A model generated the notes under the pieces. The model had not been told where the DNA came from and did not search any database. It saw nothing but the letters and a program-made list of their open reading frames with translations. This document shows positions 21,088 through 30,232 of a DNA stretch of 43,122 nucleotides, one piece after another (within the stretch, counting starts at the first letter, position 1; the number at the start of each line of letters is the position of its first letter). The translations under genes were made by a program, and so were the position numbers. Source of the DNA: a virus; IMG/VR virus record IMGVR_UViG_3300035193_000039, positions 1 to 43,122 of that record. One strand, written 5' to 3'.

Positions 21088-21863
21088 GGATTAGGTGAAT
21101 ATTTTTCGTTAAAATAACTGTGTACCTGTTCCAGTTCCCCTGTTGTCAATGCCCTGTCATATATGACAATCTCTGAACATTTGCCTATAAATACCTGTGT
21201 CCCGCCTCCAGAAACGGAACCGGCAAAAAAATAAAGATCATTACCTGAAAGTGTCGGGTCAATCGACTGCGGGTCTGAGTCTATTTCACTCCCGTTTTTA
21301 TAGCTCACTATGTTATTTCCATCGTACCATAACGTATTGATGAACCTCTCCCCTTCAGCCGGGTTGGGGTCGAACCTCTGGAACGCACCAGACCCTATCC
21401 TATTATAATATACGGACGTAAACCTGACCCAGTGGTATAGAATTTCATTGCTGCCTCCTGATTGCCTTATGCCAAACTGGTTTGCCGAAAATGTATCAAA
21501 TTCCCAATTTGCAGTTATAGTAAATTCTGTGAATGTTTCGGTTATATCGGTCAGAATATATACAACATCTCCATAACTGCGCATAGCTTTGGTTCCATTT
21601 ACATAATCAACAAGTTCCGCCAAATCTGTCTGCCCTATTGTCGGAAATGCATTTCTGTTATTGCCGCTTATATCCACAAGGGAATCTATCGTACCGTCCC
21701 CGAAATCCATGAGGTTCGCGTTGTAATACAGCCAATGGCCTGAAACCGGCACAGTGTCGGAAATCCCGGTACCTGTAAAATTAGTTATCAGAGGCCGCTT
21801 GATCACATTCCCTTGAAAAATGACCAATGAAGCCAATAATGATATGTATAAGTATTTTTTCAT
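21084..21863 (-). CDS. LamG/concanavalin-like lectin with signal peptide (259 aa)
   Basis: Start taken at the second ATG, which overlaps the upstream stop as TAATG. A hydrophobic signal segment (YLYISLLASLVIFQGN) is followed by a jelly-roll domain. Markers include FTITANWEFDTFSANQFGIR, strands with SGSGAF-like turns, and the ending VFIGKCSEIVIYDRALTTGE, typical of LamG/Laminin_G_3 repeats. It probably binds glycans on a cell surface or virion. Confidence 0.65.
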   Translation of the reverse strand: MKKYLYISLLASLVIFQGNVIKRPLITNFTGTGISDTVPVSGHWLYYNANLMDFGDGTIDSLVDISGNNRNAFPTIGQTDLAELVDYVNGTKAMRSYGDVVYILTDITETFTEFTITANWEFDTFSANQFGIRQSGGSNEILYHWVRFTSVYYNRIGSGAFQRFDPNPAEGERFINTLWYDGNNIVSYKNGSEIDSDPQSIDPTLSGNDLYFFAGSVSGGGTQVFIGKCSEIVIYDRALTTGELEQVHSYFNEKYSPNP

Positions 21864-22468
21864 TACCAATCGTCCCTATGTATGACTGCACCCAATCCTA
21901 TCTTTGTATTCATGTTTGGAACAGTGTTGTAACCGGTACAATTTGCATAACCGTTCCTTATCATTATAACATCACGCAATGTCAACAAAGATCCGTCCAC
22001 TTTGGCCGCAAGGACATAATATTGACCGTTTCCTGGCTGATAATACATCACATGATTTGAATTGAAATAATCTGCCCATGTCCTCTTAACTTCTGTATAT
22101 CTTCCATCAATTGTATAAGAATTAGCCCCCATTATTTCTGTATGAACTGTATCATCGAAAAATACAGAATCGTTAATAACTAGGTATAATGGCCAGTTAC
22201 TAGTATTTGCACCTGCTGCGTACATTTCGTTGATCTGAGAGTTTTCTGGCTCCCACTGGTCGGTTATCTTGAATATTGTACTTCCGTTTTCCGTGCCTGT
22301 AGCTATAAGGCCACCGCTCAACATCCAATTTGCAAATTCATGCCTCATATTTCCGTGTATAAAATCCGTGGTATCCTCCAACACAAGTGATGTCGGCACG
22401 GTCAAAGTCTGCGATTTTACAACAAAAACCGCCAAAAAAATCACTAATATAAAAACTGTCTTTTTCAT
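21863..22468 (-). CDS. Secreted adhesin-like protein (201 aa)
   Basis: Clear signal peptide (MKKTVFILVIFLAVFVVKSQ). The mature protein is beta-rich with several aromatic and Asp turns (INDSVFFDDTVHTEIMGANS). No family recognised. Located among tail-fibre genes and coupled to the lectin gene. Confidence 0.55.
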   Translation of the reverse strand: MKKTVFILVIFLAVFVVKSQTLTVPTSLVLEDTTDFIHGNMRHEFANWMLSGGLIATGTENGSTIFKITDQWEPENSQINEMYAAGANTSNWPLYLVINDSVFFDDTVHTEIMGANSYTIDGRYTEVKRTWADYFNSNHVMYYQPGNGQYYVLAAKVDGSLLTLRDVIMIRNGYANCTGYNTVPNMNTKIGLGAVIHRDDW

Positions 22469-22480
22469 TTTATTATAATT

Positions 22481-24835
22481 TTATGGTGTATCTATCCAAT
22501 AATATGTACTGTCATTAGCAAATTGCCTGAACTGGTAAAGGCTCACCGCATCCGCATCCGTTGACTGGTCGCCCGAATTGGTGGCCTTGCTTGCCCCGTC
22601 AACAGTCAACGTCCTCCCCCCTGTCCCGTCCTGATATACCTCTATCTCGTAGAAACCGCCCTTCGGGACTGTAATATCAAGGTCGGCATTGTTGGTCATG
22701 GTTATGACCTGTGTGGTTGCCTGTCCTTTGAAGTCGAATGTCATCGATACAGAAAAGCTGATAGTATCTACCCTTAACCTAATCCCTTCGTTCAGGTCTA
22801 CATTGTCGTTTACTTCCATGGTATCGTTCGTGCTGCCTTCTAAATTGTCTGTGTAGACGGTATTGAAATTGCTGTCTATTTCAGATATTTTTTGTTCAAC
22901 TGCATACATCGTAGGTAATTCGGTTCCCGAATAATTTGATTTTTCATTACTGTAATACAATGAACTGTCATTAAACCCAACATAATTGTTTTTTGAATAA
23001 TCCCCAAGTATTACTTCCTCGTCCTTCAATTCAAGGATTGTTGAAATTGACGGATTATAACCTATTTCAGTAATGTAAAATATTGATACAGATGGTTCAA
23101 TGTCAACCACGGTATCATTAAGGATAACCGAATCAGCCTGTATGCCGGTATGCCACAATATATTGTCGGTATACCTGTCGTTTATGGCAGATCCCCTTAA
23201 AGTCTGGACATCGTTATATGCAAAAATGGTATCATACCATACCATTGATTTTGTATCTTTATTAAAACCTATCATTAATGGCAATTCACTACTTCCATTA
23301 AAATCAATCGTTGTCGTTCCATAATTTACGGTATTTGAAAAAAGACCGTACATATAGACTATATTTTTATTATACACAATACCGCCCATAACTTGACCAG
23401 TATAGATATTTAAATCCCAATATGATGTGTCAAATTCTAAATTAGTCTTTATAACATAATTTGACCCTGCCGTAATCCCGGATTTGTTAACATCCGTAAA
23501 CTCAATTGATGTACCGTTGTTTGGCCCACCAAAATATAGATTCCCGTCTTCGTCTATATCAAAATAAGGTGTGTACAAATCATCCCCCCCTTTAACATAA
23601 TCAGAATTATTGATAAGATTTCCGTTATCCGGATTAATTTCAAACAATATTCCCCATCTATTGACCGGATCGCCAGTGAATGTAGTATCTGGAAATTCTA
23701 GGTAATCTTCAAAATCCCCTGCAACAAACAGCCTGTTATCGTAAAATTTAAAAGCATACAATCTATTGGAGTTGTCCCCTGACAATATTTGCCTTACATA
23801 AACTACATTACCGGATGTATCTATTTTACCATAAATTGGACAAGTAAACGAATTAGCGGTTATTGATGTATCTCCAACGGTAGACGTTCCCGTATGTATT
23901 CCGGTAAAAAATATATTACCATCAAGATCTACTTTTGCACTGTGCAAAAATTGTAACCCTGAACCGTACATTAATACCGTTGCCGAATCCTTAACGTTCA
24001 AATTTTCATCAAACTTCATGTATATAACATCCTGATTTGATGATGGCATTGCAATAGTATCATTATACCATCCATTTATATATACTGTAGATCCATTCGG
24101 GTCGGCTAATATGACGATATCTCCGTTCGGAAGTGGTGCGACAAATGAAAATTGATCGGAAGCGGTACTTCCAATCCTTAATACAGAATCATATATTTCT
24201 TCATTTGTACGTGTTATCCATATATCGAATGATCCAATACTATTTATTCCGGACAATGTGAATAATCCATATATAGAACTGAACAATCTATCGTTATAAT
24301 CCTGCGCAATAACTGACACAGTTGAATTCACTGAATTATCGGCATAAGTATATCCATATCTATTGGATGATTCTATAGATTCATTTTGGTATATTTCCCT
24401 TATTGTTTTTGAACCCAATTTCAATTCGCTTCCTGTAACCTCGTTCCATATAATTCCGTTATATATATATTCTTTTCCGTCAAAATTAACATAACCTTTT
24501 GATCCAATACCGACACCTGTCGGAAGATCTGAATAATAAGAAACCGTATAATATGAAATCAATGATTTAACATATTGTGTTGAGTCATTGATTGTTAAGT
24601 CTGTATAGTTTTTGGACGAATCGATTGCATGTTGGATGGAATCGCTTATCATATTGGGAATGGTGTCGTTGATCTCGTTGATCATTGCATCGGTCTTGTA
24701 CTTTATTTCGATTGCCGAATCCTCGAACTCCCAGTATCTTATATTTCCGTTATCATCATACACTGAATCTTGTGCATTATACTGTCCCGACAATATTATC
24801 GGAAAAAAACTCAATATATACAACAGTTTTTTCAT
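22481..24835 (-). CDS. Large tail fibre/adhesin with signal peptide and propeller-like repeats (784 aa)
   Basis: Start chosen at the ATG giving MKKLLYILSFFPIILSGQ, preceded by AGGAATTGAT; an upstream in-frame ATG overlaps the previous gene. After the signal peptide are coiled-coil and YNGIIWNEVTG-like fibre segments. Many repeats of about 45-50 residues follow with the pattern D.dgNlyfgG...tsi.f...., similar to SBBP-type beta-propeller repeats. The C-terminus (residues ~650-784) has a beta-sandwich with a tyrosine-rich end. Probable receptor-binding fibre. Confidence 0.65.
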   Translation of the reverse strand: MKKLLYILSFFPIILSGQYNAQDSVYDDNGNIRYWEFEDSAIEIKYKTDAMINEINDTIPNMISDSIQHAIDSSKNYTDLTINDSTQYVKSLISYYTVSYYSDLPTGVGIGSKGYVNFDGKEYIYNGIIWNEVTGSELKLGSKTIREIYQNESIESSNRYGYTYADNSVNSTVSVIAQDYNDRLFSSIYGLFTLSGINSIGSFDIWITRTNEEIYDSVLRIGSTASDQFSFVAPLPNGDIVILADPNGSTVYINGWYNDTIAMPSSNQDVIYMKFDENLNVKDSATVLMYGSGLQFLHSAKVDLDGNIFFTGIHTGTSTVGDTSITANSFTCPIYGKIDTSGNVVYVRQILSGDNSNRLYAFKFYDNRLFVAGDFEDYLEFPDTTFTGDPVNRWGILFEINPDNGNLINNSDYVKGGDDLYTPYFDIDEDGNLYFGGPNNGTSIEFTDVNKSGITAGSNYVIKTNLEFDTSYWDLNIYTGQVMGGIVYNKNIVYMYGLFSNTVNYGTTTIDFNGSSELPLMIGFNKDTKSMVWYDTIFAYNDVQTLRGSAINDRYTDNILWHTGIQADSVILNDTVVDIEPSVSIFYITEIGYNPSISTILELKDEEVILGDYSKNNYVGFNDSSLYYSNEKSNYSGTELPTMYAVEQKISEIDSNFNTVYTDNLEGSTNDTMEVNDNVDLNEGIRLRVDTISFSVSMTFDFKGQATTQVITMTNNADLDITVPKGGFYEIEVYQDGTGGRTLTVDGASKATNSGDQSTDADAVSLYQFRQFANDSTYYWIDTP

Positions 24836-24836
24836 A

Positions 24837-25052
24837 TCAATTCCTGTTAAATGTTTCGTCACGCACAAAAACACCGTCGTGCCTGAAGTAGCCGCCTTCA
24901 AAAAGCCATGTCTGCCCCGTTGCCGGGTCCGTTGCAAGCCTTGCCAAATCATAAACAAAATTATGGTTATATGTTATTGAGTATTCAAAATCACAGTCAT
25001 ACGTCAAATCATATATATAATCATGGTTATATGTGGTTGAATAACTAAACAT
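24837..25052 (-). CDS. Small Tyr/Asn-rich protein with internal repeat (71 aa)
   Basis: Two ~20-residue units, each ending YNHxYIYDL or YNHNFVYDL and spaced by EYSIT, give a very Tyr-rich N-terminus. The C-terminus (QTWLFEGGYFRHDGVFVRDE) looks like a small fibre tip. It overlaps the upstream gene by 8 bp. Probable small tail or fibre component. Confidence 0.5.
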   Translation of the reverse strand: MFSYSTTYNHDYIYDLTYDCDFEYSITYNHNFVYDLARLATDPATGQTWLFEGGYFRHDGVFVRDETFNRN

Positions 25053-25440
25053 TGCTTATCAGATTATAATCGGTATTGCTGATGATTATTTTATCAAAGG
25101 TGTCATCGGAAAAGTTCGTGTTTGTCCTTACGTACGTCCATTTTGCCTTTATCCTTCCTACCGCATTGTCCGTTGTTGTTGAACCGACAAGATAGACAAG
25201 GCAATAATCGCTGTCCTCGTCCGCTGTGTATTCCGGGTTTCCCGTATCTTCGTTATAAGCTACAGTGACAGGCACGATAGTGCTCCCACTTATCGAATAG
25301 CTCCCTATCTCGGTATCTGACGAATCGTACAAGGTCAATGAAACATTTGTCAGCCCCGATTCCGAAAACTTGAAAGTGCCGACTTCGTAAGGCATCCCTA
25401 TCAGCAATATTTCGTCCGACCCTTTTGTTATGTCCTTCAT
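25045..25440 (-). CDS. Beta-rich virion-type protein (131 aa)
   Basis: Strand-rich with SLTLYDSSDTEIGSYSISGS and repeated Thr/Ser. No signal peptide. Coupled to its neighbours by ATGA overlap. Probably a baseplate or fibre-associated protein; family not recognised. Confidence 0.5.
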   Translation of the reverse strand: MKDITKGSDEILLIGMPYEVGTFKFSESGLTNVSLTLYDSSDTEIGSYSISGSTIVPVTVAYNEDTGNPEYTADEDSDYCLVYLVGSTTTDNAVGRIKAKWTYVRTNTNFSDDTFDKIIISNTDYNLISNV

Positions 25441-25715
25441 TTTTTCCTGTATTTAATGAAATTCGGGAATATAGTTTTCTTGGCAACCAATGTGTCGCCT
25501 ACCTTAAACCTGTCCCTGGCATTGGTGATAACATAGGTTTCCCATTCGTTCGTGAAAAAATGGTTGCTTTTTTCAACATAATATATTGTATCGTTTTCTT
25601 CAAACTTAAAGCTTAACACTAATTCTTTCGGATAGTCTTGAGATTTATGTACGTAAATTTTCTCCGAACACCCGAAAATAAATATTATTGCCGCTATATA
25701 AATAATTTTTTTCAT
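25437..25715 (-). CDS. Small lipoprotein in tail-fibre operon (92 aa)
   Basis: From the ATG overlapping the fibre gene stop (TAATG), MKKIIYIAAIIFIFGCSEK is a lipoprotein signal with Cys at residue 16. The mature part is beta-rich. An in-frame ATG 12 nt upstream adds four residues. Likely outer-membrane or surface-exposed. Confidence 0.6.
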   Translation of the reverse strand: MKKIIYIAAIIFIFGCSEKIYVHKSQDYPKELVLSFKFEENDTIYYVEKSNHFFTNEWETYVITNARDRFKVGDTLVAKKTIFPNFIKYRKK

Positions 25716-28144
25716 TATTCGTCCCATTTTATGGCCCAGTCAATATTTATGACCGTGGCGTTGTTGCTCCCCGCTGTGTTCGTAATGACAGGTTTTATCC
25801 AGTCCCCTGAAGTAAATTGATATTCCATATACATTGTTGTCGATCCTATTCCGTTTGTCGTTGTTGTCCTTTGAAACTGGCCTTTGTTTTCCACTAATGT
25901 ACCATTCACGTAAAAACCCCCTTCAAATGATGAAGCAACAGCCGTTCCCTGGAAGTCAAGCCTCAGATCGGATATTCCCCATCCCGTAAAAGGGACTTGT
26001 ACGCTGTCGCCTTGCACAACAAATGTACCTTCGTTTCTCGAAACTGTCAGTAAACCTGGCCTTATAAATGTCGAATCCACGTTCTGTGTAATGATAACGG
26101 TATAAGAACTGTCCGCACAAGAAGCGAAGAATCGTGGGTTTCCTGTGTAAAGAAGACCTGTCGCTGTAGTAGTATCTGTTGCCTCATCTCCTAATGTGGT
26201 GTTGCCATCAACCGTAAGGTCGTTGCTTATGTTTACATTTCCCGCATAATCAACCGAAAACCTCCGTAATCCGTTGTTGTATACGGCAAAAATAGTGTCT
26301 CCCGATTGAAGTTCTTCATGTGTATCTAAGAAATAAGCCGTTCCGCCACTTGATGCGGATAGCCTCGGGTTCAGACTTATCCTTTCGGTGCTTCCGATTG
26401 TAGCTGTCAATACTTTTCCCGATATTGTGCCGCTTGTAGTTGGATTGTCTGTAATATCAATAATATTTCCGGTTATATCAACTGCCCCAGTATTTATCGT
26501 TTTATCAATTTCAAGTATATTTGTGGTATGTGTTGCCGATGAGTAAGTACCGTTCTGTACCAGATGCAATACACCCGGTCTTATACTTGTTAATGTTGCC
26601 GCATAATGAGATGAGTTAGGATACGGATTATAAACTGTTAACGGCTCCGTTCCTGAAATAGCCCCCCCTGTTGGAAATTGAAAATTTGCCTTTGTCGCAT
26701 AAAAATGACCGTCATAATTCAATCTATCCGTATTGGTTGGATTTGTAATGCCTGTATAAAAATACCCTGCCGTCTTTGTCGAACCGCTCGTCTTTATTAC
26801 ATCTGTCGAAAAATCACCCTTAATATCCAGCAATCCGTTTACCCAATTGATACTGTCTTCCCCTTTTATCTTGTCGGATTGCGTAAATACGGCCAATTGG
26901 TTGGCCGAAGGCGTGCCGGCAGTATCCGCTTCACCGCCACCGCCTATATCGCCGCTCTCAAACCATGTGTCGCCGACTTTTATGGAGTCTTCCGCCTCTA
27001 CCGTTTTGCCCACCAATGTATCGGGGGCATATACTTTCCCGCTTGCGTATATCTCCAATGCGTTGCTCTGTGCATCTGCCGCCGTCCCGTTGCCTACCGT
27101 GAATATCCTGTTGGTCGGAACGATTGACGTCTGTGTACCTGTAGACGGTTCGTTGAAATGCCCAAATACGGCTTCCGAAAAATCATGTGCAACTGTAGAA
27201 TCACCGGATGCAAAAGAATGCGACCCGGACGCCGTATTTCTCCTACCCCCGGGAACGGTTGAATATTCACCGCTTGCCGTATTGTAACCACCTCCGTTTA
27301 CCGTCGAAAATATGGCAGACGCAGTGTTGTACGCCCCGCCTTTTACCCCGCTATAAAAATTTGACAAACTGTTGTTCAACCCTATATTTACCCGCCGCCA
27401 AGTATCGTTCCAAGTAAAACGTGCATTGCCGGCAATTGACCCGGAACTGTTAAAAAGTACCGCCATATCCGTAAGCCCGCTAAGGTCGGGGGCGGATGTT
27501 GCCAGATCCAAAAGGGAATAGCTCTGGCCTGTCTCTCCGTCGGCAAAATACAGTGAACTCCCCGTCCCCCATATTTTTATGTCAGAGGCATCAGAATTGA
27601 ACCTAATGGTGCTGTCTACCCTTATGCCTGTCGGGACGGTATAGAACCTAGGCGATCCGTTATAGTACATTGTATGTTTTGCGCCCGTTATCAAAAATGC
27701 GTCCTCACCTTCAAAGGTAAACAGCATGCCCTCCTCGCCCCCCTTGTGGTCAAAAGTGGTATAATCTGCATCTATCGTAAGCTCCATCGTATCTGTTTCC
27801 CCTAGATTGGAAAATATGTAAGGTGACCCGCCAGCCAGGCTTCCGTAACCTGTTACACTAAGCACATCGCCCGCTATGCTAAGCCCCGTACCCGTATTTA
27901 TATCTAAATTACCGCTGGCATCCTGTACAAGCCCGTCACCCGCTACCAGGGGGTTCAGGTGTTCGCCTTTGACCGTATTTGGGACAAGCAGGTTATATAG
28001 CTGTACCTTTTCGTTCCTTGTCCCGTCGTAAGATATGACTATATCTGCGCTGTCGGGGTCTGTTTCTTCAGGGAACTCATCGAACTTCCTTTGTCCGTAT
28101 GTGCTTACGGTGATAAATGACAATATAAATAAATATTTTTTCAT
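25715..28144 (-). CDS. Tail fibre with signal peptide and YadA-like head repeats (809 aa)
   Basis: MKKYLFILSFITVSTYGQ is a signal peptide, directly followed by an anchor-like segment (SYDGTRNEKVQLYNLL). Residues ~260-330 repeat GGxYNTASGxxSTVxGG, the left-handed beta-roll of trimeric YadA-type heads. Long collagen-like beta regions follow, and the C-terminus (FYVNGTLVENKGQFQRTTTT) looks like a C1q-like trimer knob. It is a probable receptor-binding fibre. The start codon is well fixed because no other ATG lies nearby. Confidence 0.75.
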   Translation of the reverse strand: MKKYLFILSFITVSTYGQRKFDEFPEETDPDSADIVISYDGTRNEKVQLYNLLVPNTVKGEHLNPLVAGDGLVQDASGNLDINTGTGLSIAGDVLSVTGYGSLAGGSPYIFSNLGETDTMELTIDADYTTFDHKGGEEGMLFTFEGEDAFLITGAKHTMYYNGSPRFYTVPTGIRVDSTIRFNSDASDIKIWGTGSSLYFADGETGQSYSLLDLATSAPDLSGLTDMAVLFNSSGSIAGNARFTWNDTWRRVNIGLNNSLSNFYSGVKGGAYNTASAIFSTVNGGGYNTASGEYSTVPGGRRNTASGSHSFASGDSTVAHDFSEAVFGHFNEPSTGTQTSIVPTNRIFTVGNGTAADAQSNALEIYASGKVYAPDTLVGKTVEAEDSIKVGDTWFESGDIGGGGEADTAGTPSANQLAVFTQSDKIKGEDSINWVNGLLDIKGDFSTDVIKTSGSTKTAGYFYTGITNPTNTDRLNYDGHFYATKANFQFPTGGAISGTEPLTVYNPYPNSSHYAATLTSIRPGVLHLVQNGTYSSATHTTNILEIDKTINTGAVDITGNIIDITDNPTTSGTISGKVLTATIGSTERISLNPRLSASSGGTAYFLDTHEELQSGDTIFAVYNNGLRRFSVDYAGNVNISNDLTVDGNTTLGDEATDTTTATGLLYTGNPRFFASCADSSYTVIITQNVDSTFIRPGLLTVSRNEGTFVVQGDSVQVPFTGWGISDLRLDFQGTAVASSFEGGFYVNGTLVENKGQFQRTTTTNGIGSTTMYMEYQFTSGDWIKPVITNTAGSNNATVINIDWAIKWDE

Positions 28145-28156
28145 ATCGTAAAGTTA

Positions 28157-30232
28157 TTAAAATTTGACAATAATCGGGTCCCCGTTTTGATCTAAAGTAT
28201 ATTCTTTTTCTTCATCAGCCAGATAATCCTGTATGTCAGAGGCATCGGATTTCAGTTCCATTAACTCGCAGCTCATTATACACGACTTGAGGCTATAAGC
28301 CGTATTCAACGGTAAAAAAAGCCTGTTTTCGTCCTTGGAATCTTGATATACATCTATCATTTTAAACCCGGAACCCATAAGTTCCCCGCTCAAAATATGT
28401 GTCGGCGTCGAATATTGATAAAGAAGGTCATGCATCATCACTTCTTGAATTGTCGCGTTGATGTCTAAAGAATTGTAATCCCAATTGTTTGTTTTTATAT
28501 ATTCGCTTCCCGATTTTCTGTAAAAAAAATTTTCGACCATCACATCGCCAGCCCATTTTTTGCTCGTAAAATTGTCTTCGGTGTTGTCGCCGTAATATAT
28601 CTCTTTTTCGTAGTCTTCCCCCCTGGCGTTCCTGTTATATTCCGTCAAAGCCAAATTATCCGGGTAAGTTTCGAACTCGCCGGATTCGTCGTTGTAGTAT
28701 TCCGCTTCAAACCTTACGCTGTGGACGACAAGTTTCATCGCCGTATTGGAATGCTCGTAAGAAGATCCGTCTTCGAGGAAAAAATACGGCTGTACCGAAT
28801 ATTCAAGTTCCTCTATCCCGGAAAGCGGCCCGACTATAAATTCTATGACCTTTTCGCCATAATCGTCGCTTGCCGTAATATACTCCGTAAAGATCGGCTG
28901 TTTTATGGCTATGTTGTTCCTCATTATGCCGTCGGTATATTGAAACCTGTTTGCTATGTTTGCAGCTTCCGGGTTGCCTGTTATATATTCGATCATCGAT
29001 ATTTTATAATCTGTCTTGTCCACGCCCTCTTCTACTTCATCGTCATCTAGATCGAACCTATATTTTGTTATCACTTTTATTTTTATTGGCCTGTATGCCG
29101 CCCTTTCGTCGTTGAATATGGCCACCGGGTCGCTCTGTATCCTCGTTCCGTTTTCTATCACTATTGGATAATTTACCTTCCCGTTGACCGTGTATGGGTC
29201 GTCAAACTTATATATCCGCCTTGTCGTGCTCCCGCCTACCTTTGACCAGCCTTCCGGTATATCGGATACATACCCTCCGAAATCGATCGTGTTGAAATCG
29301 GTAAAATAATAATTTTCAAATATGGAATACCTCAATTTCGTGTTCAATTTTACGCTTATCTCCCGTGAAGGTGGTTTTATATAAAGGGATGCATTGTTGT
29401 TGATCCAATCTTTGCGGTTTTCCCTGCTTACCCCGTTCCCTGTCATGGAAAGCCTAAGGTTCGTTGTCGTAAGCGAAACATAGTCGCCGTTGGAATCATA
29501 AACCAAAGTCCTTATGTCCGTCCCTTTCATTTCCGGTACCCTTATCAGCCACCAGTTTCCGTCATAGTAATTGACCTGTATCAAGAACGGTTCAAGAAGT
29601 CTTATGACGGCATCAAGGCATGATATCGGCTCGTTGTCTTCCCATAGCGTCCTTGAATCTATATAGGTTTGCGCCAATGGCGATTCATCGGTTACATGGT
29701 TCGATTCGTACAGGTTACAGACCGTGTATATGGAATAACTGTCTTTTTTTAGTTTTAACAGGGCTGCCGCAAATACTTTGATAATACTCACATAACCATC
29801 GAAATATTCCCCGCCCTGATCCGTAATGGGGATATTTTTCAATATATGGAAACCCTCATACCCTTCATGGGTTATGTTTATCGGGTCTTGTTTGTAAGGT
29901 TGCGAAAAGTCCAACGGATCGAGGTATGTATCAACGATACCGTTTTCCCCGTCCGATGATATAAGGAACCTGTCATAATCGTTTGAGTCCCTTATTTCTT
30001 CATAACCTTCGCTGCCGTCCGTCTGTAATGTTATTTCATGTGAAAAAAGTTTCAGCGGTTCAAAAATATCCTGCCTGTGAACTATCGTGTTCAATATTAC
30101 AGGGTCGGCGCCCATTATGACATCTTGCGGCGTAGGGTCAGTCCTCCTCAGGTCTTCCTTTAGGTCAAAATACCAGTCGTTGCCCAAAATGTCTTTTTGG
30201 CCGTGCATCCTGTATATCGATTTGTACGCCAT
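28157..30232 (-). CDS. Tail-tip/baseplate protein (691 aa)
   Basis: Follows the tape measure directly, sharing a stop/start base, where the distal tail and hub proteins are encoded in siphophages. It opens with a tail-type beta domain (DWYFDLKEDLRR, ITLQTDGSEGYEE) and has a long mixed alpha/beta body without an enzymatic motif. It probably combines distal-tail and hub roles and anchors the fibres. Family assignment by position. Confidence 0.6.
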   Translation of the reverse strand: MAYKSIYRMHGQKDILGNDWYFDLKEDLRRTDPTPQDVIMGADPVILNTIVHRQDIFEPLKLFSHEITLQTDGSEGYEEIRDSNDYDRFLISSDGENGIVDTYLDPLDFSQPYKQDPINITHEGYEGFHILKNIPITDQGGEYFDGYVSIIKVFAAALLKLKKDSYSIYTVCNLYESNHVTDESPLAQTYIDSRTLWEDNEPISCLDAVIRLLEPFLIQVNYYDGNWWLIRVPEMKGTDIRTLVYDSNGDYVSLTTTNLRLSMTGNGVSRENRKDWINNNASLYIKPPSREISVKLNTKLRYSIFENYYFTDFNTIDFGGYVSDIPEGWSKVGGSTTRRIYKFDDPYTVNGKVNYPIVIENGTRIQSDPVAIFNDERAAYRPIKIKVITKYRFDLDDDEVEEGVDKTDYKISMIEYITGNPEAANIANRFQYTDGIMRNNIAIKQPIFTEYITASDDYGEKVIEFIVGPLSGIEELEYSVQPYFFLEDGSSYEHSNTAMKLVVHSVRFEAEYYNDESGEFETYPDNLALTEYNRNARGEDYEKEIYYGDNTEDNFTSKKWAGDVMVENFFYRKSGSEYIKTNNWDYNSLDINATIQEVMMHDLLYQYSTPTHILSGELMGSGFKMIDVYQDSKDENRLFLPLNTAYSLKSCIMSCELMELKSDASDIQDYLADEEKEYTLDQNGDPIIVKF

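Noticed and set aside
24836-24958. N-terminal extension of the large fibre gene to 24958
   Set aside because: It overlaps the previous gene; the internal start gives a textbook signal peptide and has a ribosome-binding site.
26678-27287. Overlapping long plus-strand frames of 149 and 146 codons opposite the tail-fibre gene
   Set aside because: They are antisense shadows of the strongly supported minus-strand fibre gene and show no domain or ribosome-binding site.
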